From Hyphomicrobiales bacterium (lineage in GTDB: Bacteria; Pseudomonadota; Alphaproteobacteria; Rhizobiales; Rhizobiaceae), in NCBI GenBank assembly GCA_900471815.1, contig UICE01000002.1, forward strand, positions 260,764 to 324,763: a DNA stretch of 64,000 nucleotides, read 5' to 3'. The notes beneath the pieces are model-generated. The model was not told where the DNA came from, ran no database searches, and saw only the letters and a program-made list of their open reading frames with translations. Shown here piece after piece: positions 16,351 to 25,057 of this stretch. Numbering within the stretch: the first letter of the stretch is position 1; every line of letters begins with the position of its first letter. The position numbers and the translations under genes were made by a program.

Positions 16351-17793
16351 TCAGACCGAGAATCTCCCGATCAAGAAATTCCGAAGAGCTTCGGCAGACG
16401 CACGCGCCGCAAAGGGCTTGAAACGGTCTGCCTTGTTGGGATCGGCGTGGTCCATCACCCCTTTGATCACAATCCACTCGCGAATACCGCACTGCTTTGC
16501 GACCTCACCGATTGTGGCCGCTTCCATCTCGAGGCCCAACACTGTGCGGACACCCATGCGCTTCAACTTGCCCCAAGTCACACCGTCTTTGACCACAACG
16601 TTGCCGCTGGCGATGGGGCCAATCTTAATCTCAAAGGGCAGGGATTTCGGAGGGTCGACATCCAAGACAAGCGACCGTTCTACGGCACTTCGTCCTGCCT
16701 CAGTGAGTTTTATTGAGGTCCCCTCTATTTTCAGTTCCCCCGACTTCTCAAGACCGACAAGCGTCGAGGACCATTCCCCATCAGCAAAGTAGCGTTTCCG
16801 TGCTGGAAGCAGACGCGGATCGAAGCCTTGATAGAGCTTATGCATAAGCCATAACTGACGCTCCTCATCGTCTGGATGACCGAAACTTGGGAGATCGCGA
16901 GGATCGAGAGCCTGTGCAGCCGCCTGCCATTCCTTAGAAATTCGTGCTTGACGGATATCGCTGAGGAATTCATCTTTTTCGCGCTTGCCCTCATCGTATT
17001 GATAGGCAAGCTCAGAGACAATTAGATCGCCGAGCTCAACATCTCCTGGATTCCCAGCGCAGACCCCACACATCACAAGACATTTAGGTCGGAGATGGTT
17101 AGCGAGGTTTGTAGCGACTGGGCTTGTGCTCACTGACCCCATGCGACTTGGTTTGGCCAGAGCAATACGAAAGAGAACCTCTCCTCCTACGAAGAAAGAC
17201 CCTACAAGATGGTCGTCATTGAGATGCGTCTTTTGCGGCAACCATTCCGTCACGCCATCAGGCGATCCCGTATGCGAACTAAACACGGAACGCGCTTCAG
17301 AGAATTCCTCGGCAAGGGCTGTGATCAACAAAACATCCACCGAGTCGCCTCGCGGACCGTTGAGCAGAGCCTCAGGCTCGCGGACAAGCTTGAAGTAGCC
17401 TTTCGATAATTGGCTGGTCCAGTAGTTCCCGCTTAATTCATCGGTATGTTCGTTAAGTCGAAGAATGGCCGCACCCTTGTATGGGTTGACCGCGTCCGAC
17501 CACATCGCTTTGGGTTCTACCTCATACATGTAATGGATGACGGGGCGTCCTGATAGCTCACGACCAGGCCGCGCAAGGATCGTCCGGGAATCTGAGCCGA
17601 TCGAATAGACTTGCATATCGATACCCCAATCGCTTTGATGAATGATGGCGGTTGCATCAACCTTTCCAACCCGGTCACCCCGTTGCCAATGGATTTCCAT
17701 CTTCCAAGTGCCTCCCACAGTTGGGAACGCGCCGTCTTCCGACGTCATCGGCTCATGCGGCCGGGTCTCCCCGGAACCATCATCATCGCTCAC
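16351..17793 (-). CDS. Putative second CBASS effector: Cap15-like beta-barrel fused to nucleoside phosphorylase domain
   Basis: A 480-aa two-domain protein at the end of the CBASS operon. Residues 25-140 look like the cyclic-nucleotide-binding beta-barrel of Cap15-type effectors: GTWKMEIHW at the start and YKGAAILRLNEHTDELSGNYWTS with KGYFKLVRE at the end. Residues 150-475 are a PNP/MTAN-type phosphorylase or nucleosidase: VDVLLITALAEE, GVCAG (243-247), GPIASGNVVV, GLEMEAA (420-426) and KGVMDHAD (444-451). A winged-helix-like insert sits near 325-372. The inference is that the signal nucleotide binds the barrel and switches on depletion of a nucleotide or nucleoside. Cap15 itself has two membrane helices; none is seen here. 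It overlaps the gene upstream by 11 bp. Confidence 0.75.
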   Translation of the reverse strand: MSDDDGSGETRPHEPMTSEDGAFPTVGGTWKMEIHWQRGDRVGKVDATAIIHQSDWGIDMQVYSIGSDSRTILARPGRELSGRPVIHYMYEVEPKAMWSDAVNPYKGAAILRLNEHTDELSGNYWTSQLSKGYFKLVREPEALLNGPRGDSVDVLLITALAEEFSEARSVFSSHTGSPDGVTEWLPQKTHLNDDHLVGSFFVGGEVLFRIALAKPSRMGSVSTSPVATNLANHLRPKCLVMCGVCAGNPGDVELGDLIVSELAYQYDEGKREKDEFLSDIRQARISKEWQAAAQALDPRDLPSFGHPDDEERQLWLMHKLYQGFDPRLLPARKRYFADGEWSSTLVGLEKSGELKIEGTSIKLTEAGRSAVERSLVLDVDPPKSLPFEIKIGPIASGNVVVKDGVTWGKLKRMGVRTVLGLEMEAATIGEVAKQCGIREWIVIKGVMDHADPNKADRFKPFAARASAEALRNFLIGRFSV

Positions 17794-18313
17794 CTGTGGC
17801 TACCTCCGTACCTTCTTTGAAAATCACCACGCCGTAATGAGAACTCGCCACCCCGGTCACGATCACGCCCGGCAACGCCGATCCGAATAGTGCTGCTAGG
17901 TAGCGCCCCCCACGTCTAGGGGCAAGATGCGGTATCACCACTGACCGTAGGATAGGGGGCGAAAAATATAAAGAGAGCGATCTGATCTCCAAGGTCGAAG
18001 AAAGAAGATGGAATCCGTCGTGCAAATCGCTCGAGTCTTTGGATATCGAACTCAATATCCCACTAGTAGATCCTCCAATGGGCGCGACAGACTTTGGCCG
18101 TAGCGGAAAAGTCGGAAGCGTATCCGGGGTATCGCTGACCAACACCCCGATACCCGAAAAAAGCTCACCGCTTTCGTCGCGGATGCCTCGCAGCAGGTTG
18201 AACAGGCTTCCAATAATGGCGTGGTCCGTGGTCTCCATGACGTGCTTAATAAGGTAATCCACCGAGTGAAACAACGCTGAAGCTTGCATTCTCACGTTGG
18301 CGACATCAAGCAT
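17783..18313 (-). CDS. Unrecognised CBASS-linked 176-aa protein
   Basis: No family recognised. It overlaps cap3 by 8 bp upstream and the barrel-phosphorylase gene by 11 bp downstream, so it is clearly a member of the CBASS operon. The N-terminal 50 residues are helical (ASALFHSVDYLIKHVMETTDHAIIGSLFNLLRGI). A Ser/Pro-rich middle follows, then a hydrophobic stretch at about 138-165 (GGRYLAALFGSALPGVIVTG) that might be a membrane helix or a buried strand-helix. It could be a partner of the second effector, an inhibitor, or a target for conjugation; the sequence does not decide. Confidence 0.65.
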   Translation of the reverse strand: MLDVANVRMQASALFHSVDYLIKHVMETTDHAIIGSLFNLLRGIRDESGELFSGIGVLVSDTPDTLPTFPLRPKSVAPIGGSTSGILSSISKDSSDLHDGFHLLSSTLEIRSLSLYFSPPILRSVVIPHLAPRRGGRYLAALFGSALPGVIVTGVASSHYGVVIFKEGTEVATGER

Positions 18314-18761
18314 GGAAAGATACGTGCACTCCTTCTGGAAACGGTGCGAGACCCACGATGCAAAGTAGCAAACCTGAAGTATATAAGGTCGATTCCCTGA
18401 GTACGTTCATGATACTATAGATGTCGTTCTGGGATGGTGTCGGCACACTCTCTGGATGCGTATGCCAGTCCCCCACGTACTCAAGTCCAGCGGAGAAGTG
18501 CTCATCAATCTCCCTCTGTTCCGCATTGCGGTCTGGCCAAAAGTGGAACCGGCCCCGCCGATCCGCCGACCTGGGGCCAGTCGCTGCTACCACATGCCAA
18601 ACTTCACCTTGGATGTCGGCGAACAGCTGTCCTCCAGCCTCCCTGCTGAACCAACCCGTCTGTCGGTGGGCGTCGAAGACTTTGAGCACTTCCGGTGACA
18701 ACCGGACAGTAACGCGGTGGAACCGGACAACGACTGAACTATCTTCGAGGGTTACGGCCAT
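18306..18761 (-). CDS. cap3: Cap3, JAMM-family deconjugating peptidase
   Basis: A 151-aa metallopeptidase of the JAB/JAMM class that, in type II CBASS, removes the nucleotidyltransferase from conjugates formed by Cap2. All metal and catalytic positions are visible: Glu41 (SREAGGQLF), His100-x-His102 (GDWHTHPE) and Asp113 ten residues later (HxH-x10-D), with Ser110 in between. Its start overlaps the end of cap2 by 10 bp. The length is standard for Cap3. Placement immediately after cap2 confirms type II CBASS. Confidence 0.93.
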   Translation of the reverse strand: MAVTLEDSSVVVRFHRVTVRLSPEVLKVFDAHRQTGWFSREAGGQLFADIQGEVWHVVAATGPRSADRRGRFHFWPDRNAEQREIDEHFSAGLEYVGDWHTHPESVPTPSQNDIYSIMNVLRESTLYTSGLLLCIVGLAPFPEGVHVSFHA

Positions 18762-20437
18762 TGTCGTTCAATCACTCCTGATACCGATGCGAAGGGCTTT
18801 GCCGCCACGAACTCCTCTGTCCATTGTCCATCGGCCCGTGCGAGATTGCGATCTGATGTCCACCATGTTCGCCACGTGTCTGCCAACCCTGGCTCTAGCA
18901 ATCCATCGAGACAGAGGTCGGCGATCATCGCCTGGACCGCGACAACCTCAGCCGCCCCAAACGGGGTTGTGGCGTTTCCACATTCCTTGGGCAACTGACG
19001 ATCATTTCGCGACGCCGGACGCCGAGGCGAGCCATCCTCAAACCCATCCATAAACCCGGCGCCATCTCCCGATAGCAGCAACGCGTGACCTGCCACGCCC
19101 CATGCTTCCATCCAGCCGAATACGACGGCGATCGGTGGAGGTTCCTGCCGCGCGAACTCGGCGATGAAATTGTCGGCTTGCAAAGACCCTGTAGTCGCCA
19201 CGATGAGATCCGCGCCCTTCAAAATGTCATTTCCGGACACGACCAGATCCTGTATGGTTTTCGAGAAAGACCTTACCTCGATCATCTCCGGCAAATCGTG
19301 CAGTAGGTCCGCCGCCAGGGCCTCCGCTTTTGCATGACCCACACTGCGAGCGCCGAGTTCATGACGCCGAATGTTCTCCCAGCCGAGAATCTCGTGATCA
19401 ACAAGATCAAGGCGTCCGACTCCCGCCTTTGCGAGTAGGCGTGCGACGCCCGCGCCGACAGCTCCGCAACCAACCAAGACCACTCTTTTGTCGGCGAGAT
19501 TGTTCAGGGCAATTATGCTGCGAGACGCCGAACTATCAAGCAGTGACGTCCGCAGGCGCTGAATAGTGTAGTGTTTAAGAAGGTCGCGCACGGTGAGTTT
19601 GTCACCGGACCGAAGCTTGAGCCTCGGCCTCCGTCGAAAACCCTTCTTCTGCGGAGGCATGGTTTTCAGCAGGCGAACGCCTGCAAACTGGCGGCGGCCG
19701 GAAGGCGCGGTGCCGACGAGCACCAAGACGATTCCATTTGGCACCTGACTCAGAGCTTTCAACATCACCTCTCCACCATCGACAGCGTGCGTCTGGAGCA
19801 GTTTGAGAAGGCTTATGGGGTCTGTAGGAAACTCCGACGGCAAAGGGAACTTCTTGAGCTCGACAAAGTGGGCGGCATTTCTGTGCTTTGGTGCTGTCCC
19901 GTTCCGATTCTCCCACCAGCGAAGCATCAATTCCTTGCTGGCGAATGCAAAGATCTTGTCGTCAGTCAGGACATATGACCCTATCGATACACATTCCTCG
20001 TAGAGCAAGGACAGCGCCGGACTGCCTACATCGGCGCGTTGGCTCCAGTAGTTGGTGAAATCTTCCTTGAGATCGTCATCTTCGGCCCCAGTCTGATGCG
20101 CATTAAGGAGTCCGAGGGCTTCCGCCAGCACCTGTCGGGCGGCACCCGCGGGATCGATCGAAACCTCAACCTTGTTCAGGCACAGGCGACCATCAAGCTC
20201 GACATGAGGCAGATTTCGCGTGGCATCGTAGTTGATAATATAGGCATTCGGCCGCGAATACGGGAACGCGGCGTCGACTACAATGGACAGGTTGTGGCCC
20301 CAAACCTCGAACAGCCACATGTGACGGCCTGTCGAACGTCCCTTTGCATCGTTACAGGCACGATGTCCCTTATACTCTGGCCGATAAGCCTCGAAGAATT
20401 CGGACACGGCGTCGATGGCTTGGGCGATGGTGAGCAT
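18752..20437 (-). CDS. cap2: Cap2, E2-E1 fusion conjugating enzyme
   Basis: A 561-aa ubiquitin-transferase-like enzyme that joins the C-terminus of the CD-NTase to target molecules and primes signalling. Residues 1-115 are the E2-like domain with catalytic Cys86 (HVELDGRLCL). After a linker, residues 300-555 are the E1-like adenylation domain: VVLVGCGAVGAGVARLLAKAGVGRLDLVDHE (nucleotide-binding Gly loop at 323-328), an NIRRHELG element, and Cys486 (PKECGN) as the probable E1 cysteine. Twelve bases separate it from the nucleotidyltransferase gene and it overlaps cap3, so it is translated as part of one operon. Confidence 0.93.
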   Translation of the reverse strand: MLTIAQAIDAVSEFFEAYRPEYKGHRACNDAKGRSTGRHMWLFEVWGHNLSIVVDAAFPYSRPNAYIINYDATRNLPHVELDGRLCLNKVEVSIDPAGAARQVLAEALGLLNAHQTGAEDDDLKEDFTNYWSQRADVGSPALSLLYEECVSIGSYVLTDDKIFAFASKELMLRWWENRNGTAPKHRNAAHFVELKKFPLPSEFPTDPISLLKLLQTHAVDGGEVMLKALSQVPNGIVLVLVGTAPSGRRQFAGVRLLKTMPPQKKGFRRRPRLKLRSGDKLTVRDLLKHYTIQRLRTSLLDSSASRSIIALNNLADKRVVLVGCGAVGAGVARLLAKAGVGRLDLVDHEILGWENIRRHELGARSVGHAKAEALAADLLHDLPEMIEVRSFSKTIQDLVVSGNDILKGADLIVATTGSLQADNFIAEFARQEPPPIAVVFGWMEAWGVAGHALLLSGDGAGFMDGFEDGSPRRPASRNDRQLPKECGNATTPFGAAEVVAVQAMIADLCLDGLLEPGLADTWRTWWTSDRNLARADGQWTEEFVAAKPFASVSGVIERQWP

Positions 20438-20449
20438 GGACTTGCGCTA

Positions 20450-21472
20450 TCAGGCGTACCGTGTCTCACCCCGCTTGATAGCTGGCCCTACTTTCTCGGC
20501 AAGAGACTTGGCCCCATCCGGATCAGGCTGTTGTGCAAACCAGTTCGTGTCGAAGAACTTATCCCAGGCGCTCATCGCTTTCGAGTGATTGCAATCCCAC
20601 TCGTCGAGAACGTCGAGGTGTTTGAGCTTCTCATCGAGTTTGTCGTGAAGGAACTTGGCCTTCGCGTTCCCGTCGCCGATGATATTCTCGTTGAGAACCG
20701 GATGTTTGACGGCCTGCGTCCATGAAAGCTTATTCCTGATCGCCTTTGCGACATTCCGAAGTGCCTCGTCATCGCGATCGGCGACCTCGGTCCATTGATC
20801 GGCCGCGAGCTTGGAGATTACGAATCCATTGGAAATTCTGCCCTTCCAGCTTAAACGGCTCCGCGCGAAGGCCTTGAGCAGCCTGACAACTTCAACAAAC
20901 TGTCCTTTGTCGCCATCCTTGGTCGCGTTGGCGCAATTCTCCTTGTTGAAGTCTCGGAACCACGACGTTACTGCCAACGCATCCGAGCGTTTCCAACTGG
21001 AGCTTGCCAACTCGTAGTGATCTGATTCCTCTCCGGTCCAGACGTCTTTCACAACGACGTGACGGTAGACGGGTACATCGATGTGGTAGCCTTCGTTATA
21101 ATAGACTCGTACGCAGTTCTTGAGGACTTCTGGGGCGTCGTTGAAACGGTCATCCTGGAGGGCGTCGCAGACCATTTCTCGGGCCGCTAGGGGTGTCTTG
21201 TCGCCTCCATTCGGCCCAACGAGTCCCTCCTTCTTGAAGTAGACCCCGTCGTCGATGTCGTAGTCCTCACCGTCTTCGATGATCATCGTGCGCATCGCGT
21301 AGGAACCCTGCGTCCGCTGTCCGATCGGCGTCGGATCTTCGTTGGCGGCGAGACCGTTCTTTAGCCGCTTCCGGTTGGTCTCAGCCTTTGCAAAGATGTC
21401 TTTGCGGCTGTCGTTCGAAAGCCGAACTTGGTCACGCTGATATTTTGCTACCTGGAGGTGGCAGTCTCTCAT
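20450..21472 (-). CDS. CBASS CD-NTase (DncV-like cyclic oligonucleotide synthase)
   Basis: A 340-aa nucleotidyltransferase predicted to make a cyclic di- or trinucleotide on phage infection. The polymerase-beta motif is GSYAMRT (56-62) followed by Asp72-x-Asp74 in DYDIDDGVYF, and a third acidic residue Asp132 in YHIDVPVYR. The DIDDG form resembles DncV (clade A), so 3',3'-cGAMP is a fair guess, but the product is not proven. The chain ends in a flexible ETRYA tail; in type II CBASS this C-terminus is what Cap2 activates. Its ATG overlaps the capV stop by 4 bp (21469-21472). Confidence 0.92.
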   Translation of the reverse strand: MRDCHLQVAKYQRDQVRLSNDSRKDIFAKAETNRKRLKNGLAANEDPTPIGQRTQGSYAMRTMIIEDGEDYDIDDGVYFKKEGLVGPNGGDKTPLAAREMVCDALQDDRFNDAPEVLKNCVRVYYNEGYHIDVPVYRHVVVKDVWTGEESDHYELASSSWKRSDALAVTSWFRDFNKENCANATKDGDKGQFVEVVRLLKAFARSRLSWKGRISNGFVISKLAADQWTEVADRDDEALRNVAKAIRNKLSWTQAVKHPVLNENIIGDGNAKAKFLHDKLDEKLKHLDVLDEWDCNHSKAMSAWDKFFDTNWFAQQPDPDGAKSLAEKVGPAIKRGETRYA

Positions 21473-22605
21473 TTGAAAAACTCCTTGGGCACGCCTGCCT
21501 CCGGCATCGCAGGCAGGGACATCATGAGATTGTGAATCAGTTGACCCTGTGGATTCCGAGGGTCGTCACATGCGCTCTTAACCATATCGGCGTCTGTTAA
21601 CGCCTGGCTCGTGAGCGCATTCATCGCCTCTGGCCTACTATCGTCAAGACCGAGATACTCCAGTTTCGAGGCCGGAATTTTCTGCTGAGGGAAGCGGACG
21701 TGGTGCACTTCTCTGCCGCAATCGCTCAACACGTTGGCGAACATCCGGGCCATGTTGTCGAACGCAAATTCCTGCGCCGTGATGCTGAGCGGCGCAACGT
21801 CAGCACCCAATTTCCACTCAAGCATTGACCTGTGGATCTTTGTCGGTGAAATTTCCTCTCCCTCAGGGCGTGAGCAAGTGCCCAACGAGAAGATTTCGAT
21901 AGACTGCCCCTTTTCGGCGTTCATAAGCGCATCTAGCATAGCCACCATAACTGGGTTGTTTGCCCATAGTCCACCGTCGGCAAAGACCTCAATTTGCTCG
22001 TGCTTGCTGTCGGGGTTCTCGATCGCTGCCAGGGAGCGATAGATCGGAGCTGCGCTCGAAGCTAGGCAAATATCTACCAACTTATAATTGTCATCCCGGA
22101 CTCCGCTCGTTTTCGTCTTCTTGAAAATCCATGCCCGATGCGTGCTCATGGCCACCGCAGGGATCGATAGCGAAATTCCTCGTTTCTGGTAGACATCGAG
22201 CATGGTAATGTCGCCGAGTTCTACCTTAAGAGCTTCCCGTAGCGCCGCATCGCCGGCTCTGACGATGTTGCCACCTTTGGCAATCCGAGCCACGAGCTTT
22301 GCTTTGCTCTCGGTGATGCGCTCGGGGAAGATCAGTCCGCCCCACTCCCGATAGAGCTTGACGAGATCGCTCATAGGGCGACCGATGGCGGCCGCGCAGG
22401 CGATGATGGCCCCCGTACTCGTTCCTGCGATGAGGTCGAAGCCGCCGCCAAGATCGAGATGTTTCCCTCCGCGAATCCTGCGATATTGGTCGAGCAAGCG
22501 GTCGAGAAATGCTGCGGTGTAGATGCCTCGCATGCCGCCGCCGTCGATACACAAGACCCTAAAGGGCTTTCCTCCGGAGGACGTGGATTCAGCCGCACCT
22601 TCCAT
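21469..22605 (-). CDS. capV: CapV, patatin-like phospholipase effector
   Basis: First gene of the CBASS operon, 378 aa. It is a cyclic-nucleotide-activated phospholipase that degrades the inner membrane and stops growth of the infected cell. The patatin motifs are complete: oxyanion loop DGGGMRGIY (21-29), nucleophile Ser63 in GTSTG, and Asp210 in DGGLWANNP. The C-terminal 100 residues are the extra region found in CapV. No signal peptide, so it acts from the cytosol. The promoter must lie between 22606 and the broken integrase at 22871; the region is AT-rich but no consensus was resolved. Confidence 0.92.
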   Translation of the reverse strand: MEGAAESTSSGGKPFRVLCIDGGGMRGIYTAAFLDRLLDQYRRIRGGKHLDLGGGFDLIAGTSTGAIIACAAAIGRPMSDLVKLYREWGGLIFPERITESKAKLVARIAKGGNIVRAGDAALREALKVELGDITMLDVYQKRGISLSIPAVAMSTHRAWIFKKTKTSGVRDDNYKLVDICLASSAAPIYRSLAAIENPDSKHEQIEVFADGGLWANNPVMVAMLDALMNAEKGQSIEIFSLGTCSRPEGEEISPTKIHRSMLEWKLGADVAPLSITAQEFAFDNMARMFANVLSDCGREVHHVRFPQQKIPASKLEYLGLDDSRPEAMNALTSQALTDADMVKSACDDPRNPQGQLIHNLMMSLPAMPEAGVPKEFFK

Positions 22606-22870
22606 TACGTTGGTTTCTCTCTTTATCTCCCGCCAGATGCGGACTGTACAACGCTAAAAACTTGAAGTTTCACGTCTTCTAACATCGCGGAAACATATCA
22701 TGCTGGAATATAGAATCTAACAGGGTAGCACGCCCAAAGCGACGAAACTTGTTGACAGATCATCTTTATTTCAGTGATTCGACCCGCATCACTTATAAGG
22801 CAGAAATTTCGACCCATGGCCGGTATTAGATTGAAGCTACTCTCGGCAACTAATTCCGTTATCTCGGCCG

Positions 22871-23178
22871 ATGTTTGTTCAACAAAAGATCGGCCGACCA
22901 GTTCAGTTCGAAATCACGGCAGATGTAAGAGCAAGCTTGCTGGCATGGCTTGAGCGTCGCGGTGGAACAGTCGACGACTATTCATTCCCAGCCGGGTCGA
23001 CCATGCCGATCATCTGAGCACTCGCCAATACGCTTGATTGGTGTATGAATGGGTGACTGCCATTGGCTTACGACGCAAAGACTACGGCACGCAAGCGCTT
23101 CGGCGCACCACAGCGGCAATGATCTACAAGGAGACCGGCAATCTTCGCGCGGTCCAAATCCTGTTGGGCCACACTAAA
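22871..23178 (+). pseudogene. Broken tyrosine integrase remnant
   Basis: Degraded C-terminal part of an integrase unlike the two intact ones in the window. Frame 1 reads QQKIGRPVQFEI...SLLAWLERRGGTVDDYSFP, the sequence then continues one base out of register (after 22989) as SRVDHADHLSTRQYA, meets TGA at 23035-23037 where CGA (Arg) is expected, and resumes as YEWVTAIGLR...LRRTTAAMIYKETGNLRAVQILLGHTK. Homology ends abruptly after GHTK, so the tyrosine-bearing end is lost. One deletion, one stop and one truncation show it is dead. It marks an older insertion boundary inside the island. Confidence 0.82.
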
Positions 23179-23421
23179 CGGGGCCGCATCTCTTGGAGCA
23201 AATGTTCCCGACTTGAACAATTCGAGCAAACGGCTGTGCGCCCGCATATTGGTCGTATAAAGTGCCCCATCGTTCCCGGAAGCTGTCGTCTGTTTAAGAT
23301 GGCCGGCCGAGATTTCAAATATCGTTGCAAACAACGCACACGGATGTCTATTAGGTAGCGGCAAACCGGACGGTAGCCGCTATCTTCGCGACGGCGGACT
23401 CCGCCATTGAGGGGTACAGGC

Positions 23422-24651
23422 ATGCGACTCATCCAGAACAAGGCGTCCGATGATCATCGGGCCGCTGTCGCCCATGTTTTAGAGGGAGCTGAGCAGATCA
23501 GCATCGCCGTGGCCTTCTTAAAAGATGGTGGCGCACGGATCGTCGGGCCGCTCTTAGAGGCGCGCCTGAAGCAGGGCGCTAAAATTGAAGCTTTCCTTGG
23601 TACTAATTTCTACATTACCGAGCCAAAGGCGCTCGCGCGGTTGCTCGCGATAAAGAAGCGGTTCAGTGCCTTCGAATTGTTTCTTGCCAACGAGAAGAGG
23701 GGAACCTTTCACCCCAAGTCCTATATTGGGCGAAGCAAAGGCGAGGTTCGGTGTCTGATCGGGTCAGCCAACCTCACGACCGGCGCTTTGACAACAAACG
23801 ATGAAATCTCAATCATGGCGACTGTGAGCCCGGACGAACAAGTGTCCTTGGATCTGGACGTCGCCTTTGCCTGCTTTCGTGAGAGCGGCAGCTTCCTGGA
23901 ACTCGATGATCTTGTGCTTGGACAATATGCCTCGCGACACAAAGATGCCGAGCGATTGCGGCGCAAGCTTGAGAAAGAGCTCGACAATAACATTTCCGCA
24001 CAGTTCGATCTGCGGCGCTTGGATAGCTTCCTCCGCCAGTACCGCGCAGACAAGACGGAAAGTTCCGCGCTCGCGAACCGCCGGACCGATCGAGACAAGG
24101 CGCTCAAGGTCCAGCAATCGATCGCGGAACTCAGCAGAGCGCCGAGGATTTCAAAGGAAATAAGGAGTGTCTTCGCAGAGAATCTAAGCAATCTAATTTC
24201 TTCAAAGGAACCTTATCAACATCTGTGGCATTCCGGCGACATTCATCGACGAGGCTCGGAGGCACTCAATCATCCCAAGCAGACAATCGAATTGTTCGCC
24301 GCAGGCGGGAAGGCAGCCAAACTCGCGCCAGAGCTGGGTTACGAGCAGATGCGGCAGCTTGCACTCGGTATTCCCGGCGTGGGCGTGAATATGATCACGG
24401 AAATTCTCTGCACCTTCGCTCCAAAGCAATATGCTGTCTTCAATGGCAATACCTCCGGGGCGTTAGCGGCGATCGGCGTTAACGCGCCTCGAAATCCAAC
24501 TGTCGCAACCCTGTCAGCACATCGATACACGCAATTGTGCGCTACCATCGACGCGCTGCGGAGGCGCATCGGGGGTACCGATTTCACGGACGCCGACGCG
24601 TTTCTCAACTGGCTGTATTTCACGACGAAGCCTTCTAAACGTGGCTCGTGA
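23422..24651 (+). CDS. Phospholipase-D-like nuclease with helix-hairpin-helix C-terminal region
   Basis: A 409-aa protein. The N-terminal 130 residues form a PLDc_2-type domain with one HKD-like motif: His97-Pro-Lys99 (FHPKSYIG), Ser115-Ala-Asn117 and Glu128; two subunits would form the active site, probably a nuclease. Residues 175-260 are charged and coil-like. The C-terminal part (305-400) includes GIPGVGVNMITEIL, a helix-hairpin-helix, followed by PKQYAVFNGNTSGALAAIG, an arrangement found in several predicted restriction-like proteins. ATG 23422 is chosen over TTG 23407. It converges on the GHKL-DUF3883 gene and may work with it; DISARM DrmC also has a PLD fold, but no other DISARM gene is present. 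Confidence 0.75.
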   Translation: MRLIQNKASDDHRAAVAHVLEGAEQISIAVAFLKDGGARIVGPLLEARLKQGAKIEAFLGTNFYITEPKALARLLAIKKRFSAFELFLANEKRGTFHPKSYIGRSKGEVRCLIGSANLTTGALTTNDEISIMATVSPDEQVSLDLDVAFACFRESGSFLELDDLVLGQYASRHKDAERLRRKLEKELDNNISAQFDLRRLDSFLRQYRADKTESSALANRRTDRDKALKVQQSIAELSRAPRISKEIRSVFAENLSNLISSKEPYQHLWHSGDIHRRGSEALNHPKQTIELFAAGGKAAKLAPELGYEQMRQLALGIPGVGVNMITEILCTFAPKQYAVFNGNTSGALAAIGVNAPRNPTVATLSAHRYTQLCATIDALRRRIGGTDFTDADAFLNWLYFTTKPSKRGS

Positions 24652-25057
24652 CGGAGGCGCAGGGAAAAACGTTCCCGCGATTTAACGCCAGATCTCACCT
24701 TCAATATCGCGACCATGCCAATTGTCCGGCAGCACCGCGCTCTTCTTTCAATCGCTCGACCGCGATTGCCCACTATCTAAAATTAGCCGTAGCTCGTGGC
24801 CCCCCGGCACGTCTAGGATTTGTGCAGCTGGATTCGCGTGCCGGATTGCCGGTTGCACAATCATCACCGCCTAGTGGAACGCTAAACAGCGCGCACGTTA
24901 ATGCCTTCAAGCGGACACGATCGCCATTTCGAATCGTGAGGGCTGTTCCGCTTGTGCGCGCCGTTTCCAGCAGCTATCTCAGCAGGCGTTGCGGATTCTC
25001 GCGCTAGTGCGCTAGGTTTTGCGCCTCTACACGCGTGACGCGGACCGGACAATGTGC
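24652..25057. other. Intergenic region between two convergent genes
   Basis: About 400 bp between the ends of the PLD gene and the GHKL-DUF3883 gene. One forward frame of 119 codons has no recognisable content. The spacing is long for convergent genes and may be leftover from rearrangement; I see no clear terminator or repeat. Confidence 0.35.
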
